This document shows, piece after piece, positions 20,977-33,169 of a stretch of 64,000 nucleotides of DNA. The notes beneath the pieces were generated by a model. The model was not told the origin of the DNA. It was given only the letters and a program-made list of their open reading frames with translations, and ran no database searches. Numbering within the stretch: position 1 is the first letter of the stretch; each line of letters opens with the position of its first letter. This DNA is from Bimastos eiseni. Lineage: Eukaryota; Annelida; Clitellata; Crassiclitellata; Lumbricidae. The stretch is from NCBI GenBank assembly GCA_959347315.1, contig OY365806.1:57551655-57615654 (forward strand). The letters are read 5' to 3'. Both the position numbers and the translations under genes were made by a program.

Positions 20977-22323
20977 TACACGGTGATTCATTAAAAAACG
21001 TACCCCTAGATATTTAATTGTAACTCCGTCAAATATCGGTTTATGTCAAAAAAATTTTAAGTGAACATAGAGGAATCAGTTCTGAATAGGAAGAAAGTTA
21101 CAGTTTATGTTCAAATTGACCCCCTCGGGCAGTAACACACGCGCGAAGACGCCTACGCCACTGCCTGACTGACTCATCAATGATGCGCTGATCCATTTCA
21201 TCCCATACCTCCACAATTCGGTGACGCAACTCGTCGACATCATGTATTCGATTTCTGTAGACTTTTTCCTGCATGACGCTCCATATCTTATAGTCCACTG
21301 GATTCAAATCAGGGCTATTAGGTGGCCAGTAATTAGGCGGGATGAAATCAGGTGTTTCAGTTTCGAGTAACGCAACGGTCTCCCGAGCTCTGTGCGCAGG
21401 AGCGCTATCCTGCTGGAAGATGAAATACTCCGTTATCTCACGAATGTCAGGCAAGAGACCCTGCATTAGTAGAACATCTCTGTAATATTGTCCATTAATC
21501 TTAACACCTGGTTCGATGAAATGGATGTTCGTACGACCGAGTGCAGATACCCCGACAGATACCATAAGGGACTTGCTGAAAGTTGGTCGAGTCCGCAAAA
21601 GACGATTTGCTGGAACGTCTCTCTTCCTTGTACCGGCTGAGACATAAATACGATCATTCTGACTGTTACTGGGTGCTGCCACAGTAAACAATTTCTCATC
21701 AGTAAACCAAATGAAATTCACTAAGCTTGCAGGATACAACCTCAGTAGCTGACGGGAACGTGTCAATCTTGCTTGCTTGTTGGCTGCTGTGAGTTCTTGA
21801 GCGTGTCGTTTCTTTAAACATCGCAAATGTAAATCATTCTTGACAATTCTCCAAACTGATGTCTGACTGATTCCTATTTCTCGAGCAATTTGTCTCTGTG
21901 TGCGATGCGTTTGCGGCATATCTTCCTGGCTGAGCACCAGCGATTCAACCTTTTCAGCATTGTCGGTTGTTGCTGCCGTACGCGGGCGGCCGCTGCCTGG
22001 TCGACGATGGAAAGACCCAGTTTTGTCGATCTTTGAAAGTAACGCATTTAATCCACGTTTTGCACTGTACTTTTTATTCTTTCGTAAGAATGTAACAAAT
22101 TGTTTATCCTCTTCGGTAAACACCATTTTTTCGCGATATTTTCGTGACGTCATTAGTTTCGTCAATCGCGTTACGTCATTTTAGCTTGGTGTGTCAAATG
22201 ATTTATGTAGCACTTGAATAGAATATCAAGCATCATTATTCTGAAATTTCATTAAAATTAATGGTCATTTACCTGAGTTATGCTAACCTATGTAAGGTAC
22301 GTTTTTTAATGAATCACCGTGTG
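20977..22323 (-). mobile_element. Mariner-type transposon (DD37D), near complete
   Basis: 1,347-bp element with about 27-bp near-perfect terminal inverted repeats, left 20978-21004 and right 22296-22322, each beginning ACACGGTGATTCATTAAAA when read inward. It is flanked by TA target duplications at 20975-20976 and 22324-22325. It carries one uninterrupted transposase on the minus strand, with short untranslated flanks of about 120 and 195 bp. The matching ends and intact frame point to a fairly recent insertion. No second copy of these ends occurs in the window. Confidence 0.95.
21098..22126 (-). CDS. Tc1/mariner-superfamily transposase, DD37D
   Basis: 342 residues if started at the ATG of MVFTEEDKQF. 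An in-frame ATG 13 codons upstream exists (22165), but the family usually begins at MVFTEEDK. Using the longer numbering: GSGRPR hinge at 57-62; second helix-turn-helix about 88-110 (RQIAREIGISQTSVWRIVKN); catalytic Asp156 in FIWFTDEKLF, Asp253 in QQDSAPAHRA and Asp291 in NPVDYKIW, with 37 residues between the last two, hence DD37D. It cuts and pastes the element at TA sites in the nucleus. The first helix-turn-helix looks about 13-15 residues short around residues 35-42 compared with the family as I remember it, which may impair TIR binding. No stops or frameshifts. Confidence 0.95.
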   Translation of the reverse strand: MVFTEEDKQFVTFLRKNKKYSAKRGLNALLSKIDKTGSFHRRPGSGRPRTAATTDNAEKVESLVLSQEDMPQTHRTQRQIAREIGISQTSVWRIVKNDLHLRCLKKRHAQELTAANKQARLTRSRQLLRLYPASLVNFIWFTDEKLFTVAAPSNSQNDRIYVSAGTRKRDVPANRLLRTRPTFSKSLMVSVGVSALGRTNIHFIEPGVKINGQYYRDVLLMQGLLPDIREITEYFIFQQDSAPAHRARETVALLETETPDFIPPNYWPPNSPDLNPVDYKIWSVMQEKVYRNRIHDVDELRHRIVEVWDEMDQRIIDESVRQWRRRLRACVTARGGQFEHKL

Positions 22324-22395
22324 TATATATTTATTTATTTATTCAACATTAGATGTGCATTCATAATTATGACATCAGAGTGTGTAGCATGAATC

Positions 22396-22525
22396 CAGGG
22401 TTGTTAACAATACTGGAAAAAGTATTGCAATAGCAATGCCAATGCTTCCTAATTAAAAGTATCGAGATACCAATACCAATACTTTTTCTGAAAAGTATTG
22501 CAATACCAAAACCAATACTTTTGCC
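22396..22525. repeat. hAT-like end with CAATACT arm
   Basis: Starts CAGGGTTGTTAACAATACT, a CAGGGTTG-type hAT terminus. A run of CAATACT/AGTATTG words in both orientations follows. A related array with an inverted terminus (ACAACCCT) lies at 41.16-41.62 kb. The right end was not found here. Confidence 0.45.
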
Positions 22526-25200
22526 AATACTTTTCAATATGCTTGCTTAATACGATCTTCGCATACACCATAATTCATGCACCGATAATTTTGATTATCA
22601 TGTATGTGGAGCTACAAAACATTTCATCCCAAGCCAACGAACATCGAAGAGCTGAAAAAAGTCTTGCAGTCAATATGAAACCAGCGGCCACAGGACTCAA
22701 TCAACACTGAGCTTCACAAAAAGACGTTGAGCTTATGTGAAAGCTTGGGGCGGACACTTCGAACATGCTTTGAGATATGCTACTTAGCAGATTTTGAATT
22801 TACAATTAAAGGTGGCGTTACTTCACATTGAAAATTTCAAATTCCTGTCCATTTTTTCTGCATAATTGTGAAAAAAAAGGAATATTTAATTTGGACAGCT
22901 GTAATAGCTGAAGCAGTGACAAGTTTCCAACAAACTTTTCAGGGATTGTTTGTAAATCTTTCCTCTGTAAATCTTAAAAGTTTGGTGAAGTAACTCTTTC
23001 AGTTGTTAAGAAATTGCATTTATTCTTGTGCGTTGTTTTATTGAGCCACCTTGTATGTCTTTCAATCTGCGTGCCTATCTGTTTGTCTGACTGTCTGTCT
23101 ATTCTTGATAAATAAGTCTAATGAAAATGGATGCAATGGCATCTATTGAAAGAGATAAAATTGAATCTATTCTGCGAAAATTATAGCAATCTAGTTAATC
23201 TGATTCGTGTATCTGCAGATTACGATACATTCTCAGCCAGAATTAGGCTTATGATCTGTTTATTATATCTATGTTCCAGCAATCTTGCTTCGTCTTCGTC
23301 TACGTCTCTGATATTAGGCCTACTGTGGATTCAGCAATTAAGATGGGAACTCCACCAAAGGGCGTATTGCATTGCAAAGAATAAGTTTTAAATTTGGTCT
23401 ATTTAGAATATGAAAATGTTTATTAAACTTAAACAGAAGCACAAGTAAGAGCATTGCACAGATGATTGTTCAAATAGTTAGAAGTTCCAATAAGAATGAA
23501 GACTGCGAATAACGCGCAAATTGCGTGATTGTTTTATGTCCTCCTCTTTTTCAAGTGCCCCTCACTTGCAAAGTACTGTGCTTCATGTCTAGTCAATAAT
23601 AAGTAGGCCTATGACCTAGCGGCTAGCTAGAATTTAATTTAGTCTATTTGGAATATCAAAAACGTTTTGACAAACAAAGGCACACCTACAGCAAAAGCAA
23701 TGCACCGACAGTTGTTACAACAACTTCTGCCATACAGTCTCTTTTTAAGTTCAGTCTTCTTTTTGACACACCGTGGATCGTGAGTCACATTGCCAAATTG
23801 TTTCATCTTTAGTCCAGTCTATAGATCTGCCATTCGAGGCTGCGAGGCTTCGGCTACAGGCTGTTTTAATCTTAGGCTTGAAGAATGTGGCGATATCTTG
23901 TACGCCGCAACGCTCTCCAGGCATGGTTGCTAACTTTCTTTATCTCTATGATCTGATCTAAGCTATTACAAAGATCGTTAAGAATGCAAGGCCTTACCAA
24001 TCAAAAATACTAAGCCTATTATTCCCAACAATAATTAAATTATACCAGCGAGTAGCGACTATCGTACACTTAAGTGCTGAGGTGTAGAGCTATAGAGGTT
24101 TAAAGGTTAAAATACACATCAAAAGTATATCGTTTGCGTCAATGTGAGTAAGTAAAAGTGCATACTATAGAATGACAACTGGAGTCTTTGAGCCGCGTCT
24201 GATATCAGCTTGACTAATAAACTTTAAAATTATTAAAATACCCATGTAATTATGCGAATTTTGAATACAAATAATGAAATGCTGCTGATAATATCGTAGA
24301 GGAATTGCACTGTTGCATGGACGATCATAGACTGCGTCCAGGCTTTGCTGATCAAATAAGTGGCAGGACGGCGTCCAGCCTTGGAAACAAGTGCCTGGAC
24401 GGCGTTCATGACCGTCCAGACTTACTTTAAGCACTGCTCAAAACGGCCCTGTACCTCTAAAACCACATGCTAGAGTCTGCTATAAAAAGATCCCCTTGTG
24501 AGTTCCTTAAGATATACGCAGGGCCTACAAACAGCCGAAGCCGTATCACGTGTCAAGCTATCAAACTGCGGTGTAACTAAGTCGATAAAAGTTCTCAGCA
24601 TTAAGTCTGAGGTCTAATTACACGGAATTCAGAAGCATGGAGCCCGTCGACGCCTTGTTTTAATAGCCCACTGGCAAGAGCGACTGCCAAGAGCAGTAGC
24701 AGGTTCATTGCTACCAGTCGGATACTCACGGGGGTTTAAACCATCCAAAAAACCGATCAAAAGGGGGTCGCAGCGTCATGTTCCAGACAGAAATTGTGTC
24801 AACCAGGAAGACAGACTGAACAAATACGTGGATGACATAATATCACTTAATTTCGTTTTGTTTATTTGGTGATCAAATACAAAGAAAACAATGAGCAAAG
24901 ATTGCCATAGATCATTGCAGATTGTCACAGGATACCCAATTAAACCTCGGGTCATGAATATGCATCAACCGGAGTGGGGAGCTGTGACGTCGACGGGCCA
25001 CAGGGTTGAGCCCTAGTCTTCAATTTTCACTGTTACACACATTATTTTATTACATGTAGTTGTTAATATTATTAACAATATATTGATGTACGTTACAGTG
25101 AACTTAACCTAGATGTATATATATTATCTATAAAGGTATATTATTTTATAGTATATTAGTTGATATTGGTCCGTCTGAATTGTTACCAAACAGCTACTAT
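22526..25200. other. Intergenic, no gene seen
   Basis: No recognisable gene. Around 24300-24425 the words GTCCAGGC, GTCCAGCC, CTGGACGG and CGTCCAG recur in both orientations, perhaps another palindrome-rich transposon arm. TAGGCCTA occurs at 23.3 and 23.6 kb. Confidence 0.3.
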
Positions 25201-25206
25201 AGGCCT

Positions 25207-25476
25207 ATGCTAAATAAGTTGCTTCGACTTGGTCATAAGAGTAAAAAGCATAAAGACAAGGACCTTGGAATAAGGTCCTAGTAATCGATCTTCTCGAGCA
25301 TCATAGCACATGCGTTGATCCACGGTCACTTCGTCAAGCGATAGAATACTGACCCGATCCCACTTTGTAAGACGAGCGCCCTTCGCTTGCAAAATGTCTA
25401 CATGAGAGAACTGTGAAACTCCTGGACGGCAGCTCAAGCCTCCAACCCAACGTCGTAGTGTTGACTGTTGACATGC
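25207..25476 (-). pseudogene. P-element/THAP9-like transposase fragment
   Basis: On the minus strand a single frame reads STLRRWVGGLSCRPGVSQ, then ILSLDEVTVDQRMCYDA, then LLGPYSKVLVFMLFTL. This matches the order in P-element/THAP9 transposases: an STLxxWV...PG block, then L(S/F)DEM with the first catalytic acidic residue, a YD strand and a G...VFML strand. It starts after CTTCTAG (a possible splice acceptor) and ends at a TAG soon after the conserved Lys-x-Lys-Gln. Only about 85 residues remain, so it is a fragment of a much longer protein. No THAP zinc finger is visible nearby. Confidence 0.65.
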
Positions 25477-25778
25477 CTAGAAGTGGAGCTTGCCCTCTTA
25501 TTTCTTAGATAGATGTATGCCTTCAGGGAGACAGTTCTCAGTGCAAGCGTCAATATGTGAATTAAGATGACGTGTAAAGAGTATTTTATTTCTGACCAGG
25601 GAGCGTCTTCGAATAGGATGTGCTGACATTCTTCTCAACCCTTAGCTCTGTACTACACACTCCTTTGCTGAATTATACACTCAGATTTCAGTACGTAGCC
25701 CATCTTCGTTACTTTGTCACCGCGGAAAGTGTGAGTGCTATAATTATCACAATGACTGGCGACCTTAAATGTAACAAC

Positions 25779-25990
25779 AGCAGCAGCAGCAGCAGCGGCA
25801 GCGGCAGCGGCAGCGGCAGCGGCAGCGGCAGCGGCAGCGGCAGCGGCAGCGGCAACAACAGCAACAACAGCAACAACAGCAACAACAGCAACAACAGCAA
25901 CAGCAGCAACAACAGCAACAGCAGCAACAACAGCAACAGCAACAGCAACAGTCACAGCAACAGCAGCAACAACAACAACAATAATAATAA
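25779..25990. repeat. CAG/CGG/CAA repeat
   Basis: (CAG)n, then (CAGCGG)n at about 25790-25853, then (CAACAG)n, ending in (AAT)n. The Ser/Gly/Asn, poly-Ala and poly-Leu frames across it are compositional. I see no splice context supporting a coding repeat. Confidence 0.9.
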
Positions 25991-26139
25991 TAATTTTGTG
26001 CAGCCGGATCTGGCCAAGGGATAAGTTATTCTGTCTCCGGAGAATATTTTTTTCAACCCGAGAGATCAGTATTTACCTCGGATAAAAAAATAAGATAATA
26101 ACAATAATAATTCATTTATTTATATATATTTTAAATGAA

Positions 26140-26190
26140 CCTGATATAGCGCCTCTTCATGAAAACTACTCTGTGGAGTTCTGAGTAAAC
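26140..26190 (-). repeat. Decayed LINE/SINE tail motif
   Basis: GATATAGCGCCTCTTCATG matches the 5' half of the LINE-tail stem-loop seen at 1.38, 15.66 and 60.11 kb. The pairing half has decayed to AGTTCTGAG. Confidence 0.4.
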
Positions 26191-28094
26191 ATATAATAAT
26201 TATATGTCGTGATCTATTTCAGGTGGAATATTCAGATGTATTCTCAAATCTATACCGGCAAGAACGGTCGGCAACAAAGACGAGAAAGCACGATGCTATC
26301 CAGGGGCGGCGATCCGTAGGGCTCGAGGGGGACAAGTCCCAACACTCTTTACAAAGAGGGAACACGTTATACGTTTGCCCCCACATTTCTTACCCCTCTC
26401 ATTTGATGTCCCCCCACCTCTTAAACGAGATTTGCCACCTCTGATACTATCGGATGTTCATCGGTGTGCTTATACAGCGCTCAGGACCTTTTAGCGCTGT
26501 TCCTGACAAACTGCTACGTGTAGGCCAATGTACAGACATCAACCCAAAATTAATGTACAATTGAAGTAGTTCTCTAAATCACTAAATGCATAAAAGAAAA
26601 AGAAAAATATTGAATAGTATGAATACAGGTTAAAATTTGTTTCCAATTACCGTAATGTAACCTAATTTGCGTATGAATGAACAAGACCAGAATAGTTAAG
26701 AATCACTGATGGAGTACAAAACCAGAAATCATTGAATACATCCGCTTCCTTGTTCCCCAACTCTCGACCTGAAAATAGCCTGAATACATAATTTAATAAA
26801 CGAGAAGACTATGATGTTGGATATATGGTTAATCACAGTCATCAACCACCAAACACCACAGTCGCAATGTGGAGGGGTACGGATGGCTATGGGTTGCGTA
26901 TAGGATGCTACTCGGATGCTGGTGACTCAGTAATACTAATAAGAGGAGACATTAAAATTTTAAGAATATAGCAATCAGTGATTTAGATCAATGGACGGCA
27001 TAATGAATAATGATGGATGGATTGAGGGATCGAGTGATGGATTGCTGAATGGATGAGTTGACGGAAGAGTGGATGAACAGAGTGAGAAAAAGAAAGAATG
27101 AAAGAAAGAGAAAGAGAATAGAAGAGTAGTTGTTGTTGTTCGACTGATTTTATGACTGACCTGCTGGCCTGTTGACCTGTTGACCTGTTGAACCTGTTAC
27201 GTAGTCAACCGCGCAGTCCAGGCTTTAAATTTTTTCTGAAGCCTCAGAAAGACGGGAAATGTCCTACTCTTGGTTTGCTATTGTAGTGTCTGCCCTGCAA
27301 TCGATTGATCCTTCTCTATTTTGAAGCAGATTATTTCTTTGGTTTGACTCCTCTAGTATTCGACAGATGGAATCACTGATCAACTGTTTTCTAACTGACC
27401 CAGAACACACGCCTTTCTAATTGGTGTCAGCCGTGGAACAAATGACTAGAAAGGAGAAATGGTGAAGTTATTGTTGCGGGGATGAAGGTAAAGTAAAGGT
27501 AATGAACTTGTTTTGGGCTGATGAGCGCATCAGATGCGCTGTAACAGCTGAGATGCAGAAGCGATCACTCGAGCGACGAACCAACTTTCTGCAACTGCCA
27601 TCTTATAATCCTATATAGGTCTACTGAGTAGCTACATTTCACGCGCTACATAAATTTTCCAATGGATGAATGACTTAATTCACTGTAAGCCATATTTTTA
27701 AAGGTACGGTATGTCGACTTCAATGACCTTTGCAGCACACGATTTCTGTACATACATTGATTGCACATTCGAGTAAGCTCCCGTTGCCATGTAGGGCCAG
27801 CCAGATGGGAATAGGGTAAGTGGGCCTAATTCCAGTTACAAATAATGTCTTAGTTTTATGGGACTGCCATCAGCAAAGTCAAGAAATCACCCAAAAGCAG
27901 AGACATTAAAAGGAAATACTTTTGAATTTCCATTAAGCTTCAGGTGTGATGGGTCGTTGTCGTTAAACGACAGCAGAACCGTTTGGTGGACCTCACAGCT
28001 GTAAGGATCATTGACCTTACTTTGATGTTATCTGTTTAGCTAATACCGTGCCATTACACGACACTACCCAATATAGGCCTTACTGGCCACAAAC
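26191..28094. other. Intergenic, no gene seen
   Basis: CCAGGGGCGGCGATCCGTAGGG at about 26300 resembles a hAT terminus, without a found partner. A degenerate GATGGAT/GAAAGA stretch lies at 27000-27130. The CGCGCTACATAAATTTTCCA phrase at 27650 is a tail-like motif. No gene. Confidence 0.3.
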
Positions 28095-28965
28095 AACAGC
28101 AACAACATCTTTTTATTGCACCCAATGAGAATAACAAGGAATAGAAACAGTAAACAGCAAAAAGCTTTAGCTGGGCACAACAGGAAGGATAAAACTCAAA
28201 TAGGACCTAAGTCCAGTTTATCGGGGCCAACCATGTAATAAAAAGCATTTCGGCAGTTGTCGTGATTCGTACCGCAGAAGTAATCTCTTATCATCTTTTA
28301 ATTAGTTAACTAAGATATGACATAAATATATAGTTGATGCACACATTAGCCAGGCGACACCATAGGTATGTGCTCCCGGTAGGATTTCTTAAATTCAACA
28401 ATATTAGGTATTAATTTTATGTCATCTGGAATATTATTCCAAGCCTTAGAACCAGCATATTTAATTGAAAACATTCAAACATTTGTTCTAGCATAAATAG
28501 ATCTGTAATTAAACTCAGAGGAAGAGTGCAGCGAGTATAGGGATTGACCTCAGATATAGATAAGAAATATCTGTTGAATACAGGAGGCAACTGTCAACTG
28601 TCTGACACATAGTTACTTGATTAATCTTTAACAAACCTGTCTGCTTGTAGATGAGATCAGCATGAGCAGAAGAAGAGCAACCACCAATGATGCGAACTGC
28701 TCTTTTTTGAAGAGCAGTTAATTGTTTAAGCCTTGACGGATAATTGGATGCCCAGACGATATTACAATAGCTTAAATAGGGGTATAATACATTGTATAAT
28801 ACAAATTTTTCCGTATGTTAATCGGCAATAGATGAGCTACTTTAGATAAAATTCCAAGGTTTTTTTGCAATTTTGGTAGATATACTTTGAATATGGTCAT
28901 TCCATGTTAGATGGCTATCAATCTGAATACCCAAAAATTTGGCCGAATTCATTTTCGGTACTGGT
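28095..28965 (-). mobile_element. LINE RT C-terminal fragment and 3' UTR
   Basis: Minus-strand reading, with frameshifts: SHLTWNDHIQSISTKIAK, then YPYLSYCNIVWASNYPS, LKQLTALQKRAVRIIGG and ILYKQ-like text, ending around 28360. This is the thumb/C-terminal region of a non-LTR retrotransposon (LxWxxHIxxIxxKI ... PYLxYCNxxWGxTYxxxLxxLxxLQKRxxRII). The 3' UTR appears to run to about 28095. The clade differs from the CR1/L2-like copies at 15.6 and 45.6 kb. Confidence 0.85.
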
Positions 28966-29346
28966 ATATTATTTATCAAGAGAAAATTTTGCACACCCAC
29001 ACACACCTACACAGCTGAACATACACACGCACAAACACACAATCACACACGCTGTGATAGAACAGAAGATCCCTCTGCCGAAGCAATTGATTGGCACGCC
29101 TTTATTGCAGGTGAGATGATAGGGGAGGACATGCAGTTAAGACTTATAATTATTATCTTGCTGGACAGTCTTCTCAAACTTTCAGGTGAAGAAAACCTCA
29201 CTGTGTACATGATTACAGTAACATTATATGACATTGTAGTAACAGACGATAGAAAGTTTGACAGATTTAACTGTAAGGCGGCTGCAAGGCTCTCATCTGT
29301 CCTACTGCTCATTCACCAAAGCCTGTTGCCAGTGGAGGGCAGAGTT
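28966..29346 (+). other. Unrecognised open frame
   Basis: A plus-strand frame stays open from 28939 to 29478 and contains a hydrophobic stretch (LRLIIIILLDSLLKL). A CACAC-rich simple repeat sits at 28990-29050. No domain is recognised and no splice context is convincing, so I do not call it a gene. Confidence 0.2.
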
Positions 29347-29494
29347 TCCCTTATGCGAGTATCGTATCATCCATCTTCTGACCATCCTGCAAGTGTGCTA
29401 CTAGTCAACCATCTCCTTTGTCCCTTATGCGAGTATCGTATCATCCATCTTCTGACCATCCTGCAAGCGTGCTACTAGTCAACCATCTCCTTTG
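29347..29494. repeat. 74-bp tandem duplication
   Basis: Two adjacent 74-base copies (29347-29420 and 29421-29494), beginning TCCCTTATGCGAGTATCG, with a single T/C difference. A recent duplication; 74 is not a multiple of three. Confidence 0.97.
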
Positions 29495-30425
29495 TCCTGG
29501 TGCGAGACAATACGTAGGCATAACAGAAGTTATACGGCACACTGCTTGAGAGCAAGGTAAATTTTTTAAAATGAGAATCCAGCAAAGAAGAGAAGTATTG
29601 ATCGCTTGATTACAATGAACACGTCATAAACAACGAGACTATTTCGAGTAGGTCTTAAACAATGTACTTAGATCTTGTGCCAGCGCCATTACGAGTCTGT
29701 GCTTAGGAATTCTTCTGCTGTCTTTTGTCGTGTTGTGCGCCGATGTTTTAGGAGTTACAGGCGACTGCCGCACAAAGGAGTGTCTTGGTCCAAATCGAAG
29801 GATGGATGGAGCAAGGGAGGAAAATGAATGGCTCTGGTCAGAGCATCGAATGCCAAGCGTTAGCAGTAGCCTCATCATCATATACAATAGCAACAGCAAC
29901 AGCAGCAGCAATGACCAGAGTAGGCCTATCTACGTTAGACGAGAAAGCTAAAGAGAGCGTGCGAATTGATTAGTCGTATCTGAGAAACGACGCGTGCTTT
30001 CTAAGCCCACGTGGCATTATTTCATGTCCATTAATGATCACAGTCTCTTCGCTCCCACTGTTCGTACCGCTGCGTGTCTGTCTGTCTGTTTGTCTGTTTG
30101 TCGTCGACAAAGTCGTTGAATTTATTTTTTTCTTCCCTGAACCAATAAAGAAGACGAGGAAGAGACGCAGGTAGATGAAGAGGAGAATGAGGAAGAAGTA
30201 GAACAGAAACAACAAAATCCTTTAATTCAGGCCATAAATAAGTTTATATGCTGAACATTGGTTTTCGGTTAAGCCATTTTTGAAATCATAAATCACTGCA
30301 GAAGGATCCAGGCCGAAATACAAAGCGAAGACTGGAAACTAAAAGTCAGGCTACAGAGGCTAATGATTAGATAAGTTGATATTGACGAGGCTTTGTATTC
30401 CGGAGTCTAGACTCTAGACCAGAAC
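29495..30425. other. Intergenic, no gene seen
   Basis: Short AGCAACAGC run near 29888, TCTG/TTTG run at 30078-30105 and a GAAGA-rich stretch at 30145-30205. No recognised ORF. Confidence 0.3.
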
Positions 30426-30491
30426 GATATTAAGCAATTGAACAATAATGTTGAACGCCACGTTCACATTATTGTTCAATTGCTTAATATC
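30426..30491. repeat. 66-bp near-perfect hairpin
   Basis: The left arm starts GATATTAAGCAATTGAACAA and its exact reverse complement ends the right arm. The outer 26 bp pair perfectly. After one bulged base the stem extends another six pairs to a loop of about three bases (CCA). It could be a fold-back element, a precursor of small RNA, or an inverted-duplication artefact. Confidence 0.9.
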
Positions 30492-33165
30492 CCAAATCCT
30501 TGAATTAGCCGCTGAGAACGCTCGACATCCGAGCTAAACATGAAGACGATGATAAAGCACAATAAATAGGTCTATATATATATTTGTATGTATGTTTATA
30601 TTATATATATATATATATATAAATACATGCTTGTGTGTAGGTCTAAGTAGCAGATTGGTTGACTGATAAATGCTGACCGATTCGTTGCCAGAGTCTGTAT
30701 AGACGTATACGACGACGGCTGTAAATTTTGCAATCGACTGATGATTGTTCGTTTTAAAAAGCGTTCCTGAATTAGCTCAACTTAATGTCACGTGTGACTC
30801 TAAAGGCAGCAGATCATCGTCACAAGGCGAATTAAACAAGCGCTACACAGTTTTCTTACATTCACAATAATAATCGACACATATGTATTTACAACGGACT
30901 AAAGATTTCTGTTTAACTACAATGAGAAGCTAAGTGATATTTTCGATGGTTCAACCTACTCTGCTCACGTTATGGTTACTTTCGTGTGGACACGATAAAG
31001 TCTCACACGATTGGATACATCTCGACTATGACTTAACCCTGGACATCTGGACTCTGACATGAAACCGACCAACCAATCTGGGTTTTGCGGACATGAGTTT
31101 ATATAGCGCTGGGGCGCTGGAGTAAAGCTGGTCTTCGTGACACAGGTTGTGTCTTTGGTTTACATATTGCATAGGCCTACTTAGTCACAAAAATACGCCG
31201 TTTATTAATGCGATTGGTGGGTGAATAATGGTCGGCGTGTGGCTTTGATGGTGGGAAGGGAGAGGATGCTTCATCCAAATGGCAGGAACAGCAAAAGTAA
31301 TCAGCCAACCTTTCCAAGCCATTGCACATGTCATCTCAGAGTAATCACCGGGGCTTTATGAGCCAAGTGACGTCATTCGCTGAAGGCAAATGTCATCGGT
31401 TGTCGGAGACGGAACGGTCCAGTTCCTCGAAGGAACATTGCTTTTCTCCGTCTAATTCCACTATTAATGACGATTTTATAACCCAGACGCAGAAATAGAT
31501 TTTCCGATTTGTTCTGGAAGAATAGGATGGTAAAATAAGAGCGCAGTGGTGTTCCAACTTCCCACACTCAATGGTATAAGCAACAACTGTATTCTAAAGA
31601 AGAAAATGCCCAAGTGTGTTCCGGAGATTGATAGAATCGTATGCTGTGCCAATGTTCCCAGACGCACGCTTCCAGGGAAATCGGGAACTGTTTTATGAAG
31701 GAAGAAAATGCTCAAGTATGTTCCAATAAGAGTTAGAAGCCCATGAGTGCAAAGAGATCGGTGCGTTGGAAAAATTTTCAATCCCGTGTTGATGCCGTAT
31801 CTCGGTGAGGAAGAAATGTTCCGTGCGGGAAAGAACGGTTCCTGCTGAACGCGGATAACGAAGGTTCCTGTGTACGTTGAAGAACATTAATCAAATCAGG
31901 AGCTTTGTTCTTCCTCCGTTCTGTCGGACCCTTCAAAAGATTCAAGACATTTGCACGACCACCTTCCACCGTTGCATGCTCCAGTCATTGACCGAGACCA
32001 TGTGACCTGCGCTGACGATATACGGTCGACACGAATCGATCTTTCGAGCGATAACTCTGACGAGGACAAAGGGCAGAACGATCAGTTACGCAGCCTTAAC
32101 GCCAGTTCGCAGCAGCTGCTGCTGCTGGTGGCAAATGGTTGCAGCTGCTGTTGCTGCTGTGCGTGGCATTGATGGAAAACGGGTTCTCTAGCGCCATTTA
32201 TCTCATGACGAAACAGACCACGTTTTGAGATTTGCATATCAAGAGAAAACAGATTTCAGAGGCTTTTTTGTACTGAGCTGATAAATCGCTCACACGTTCT
32301 TTGATGACGGGGACTTACGTTTTCTGGTAGGACTGACAATCGCGTTTTTCTGACAGCATAGCTTCAAAAAGTAAAACAAAACGAGGTCATAAAATCGACG
32401 ATCATTGATTAGATTCACACTTGGTATAATGCTGACCAGTTTCTAACTTTTGTAGATATACCAACCTACAGCTACAATCAACGTGTTTATAAGTTTATAA
32501 TAAATAATTATACTATGCTATAAAATTGTGGTAAGCAGGTCTAAGCCACAAATAAGATCAAAACATTCCAAAATGACACCTTCTAAAACCTCCCATCGTG
32601 CGTTTTTTGCGTTTTCACTGAAGTATTAATTTTTACATATGAATATTAATAAAATATATGAATTAACTTTCACTGTATGTCAGTCAACAAAGAAATAATA
32701 AATGGGTTGATTATTCATTTATAAAATTATTAAGATTAATAAGCATTATTAAGACATAAGCCAACGTTGTTTCATTTACGGATTTGCAAAAGAATTTTTT
32801 TATTAATTTTTCAAAATTGGTGACATCTAAAAATCGGTGGTCCTAGGGGCCTGCCTAGTTTACCCAACAGACATGATAATGTGTTGTGGTCGGTGGTTGA
32901 GATTATTAGGGGCCAATATCTAACCGATTATGTCTTGTTGACTCCGTTTGTTCGTTCCGCGCTTGTGCTCGCAAGGCGTCCTAGACTCTATTTACTGCAT
33001 CCCTTTAGAGAGAAAGCTTTGATGTCCTGGGTTATACAATTACACCAATTATCGATATATATATATATATATATCATTGCAGGAACTAGTATTTCCTTCT
33101 GCTTTTGCTCATGACATAGTTATCTCGTTGCTTAAGAAACCTTCTCTTTACCTTGATCTTTCCTC
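30492..33165. other. Intergenic, degenerate internal repeats
   Basis: AAGAAAATGCCCAAGTGTG at about 31600 and AAGAAAATGCTCAAGTATG at about 31701 mark a degenerate roughly 100-bp duplication in a GTTCC-rich stretch (31.4-31.9 kb). The false minus-strand ORFs there follow from it. A CTGCTG run lies at 32115-32160, and (TA)n at about 30600-30620 and 33055-33075. No gene. Confidence 0.35.
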
Positions 33166-33169
33166 CTGT

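Noticed and set aside
25620..26024. Ser/Gly/Asn-rich ORF that might be a coding CAG repeat
   Set aside because: Three frames and both strands are equally open over the microsatellite; no exon signals or conserved flanks.
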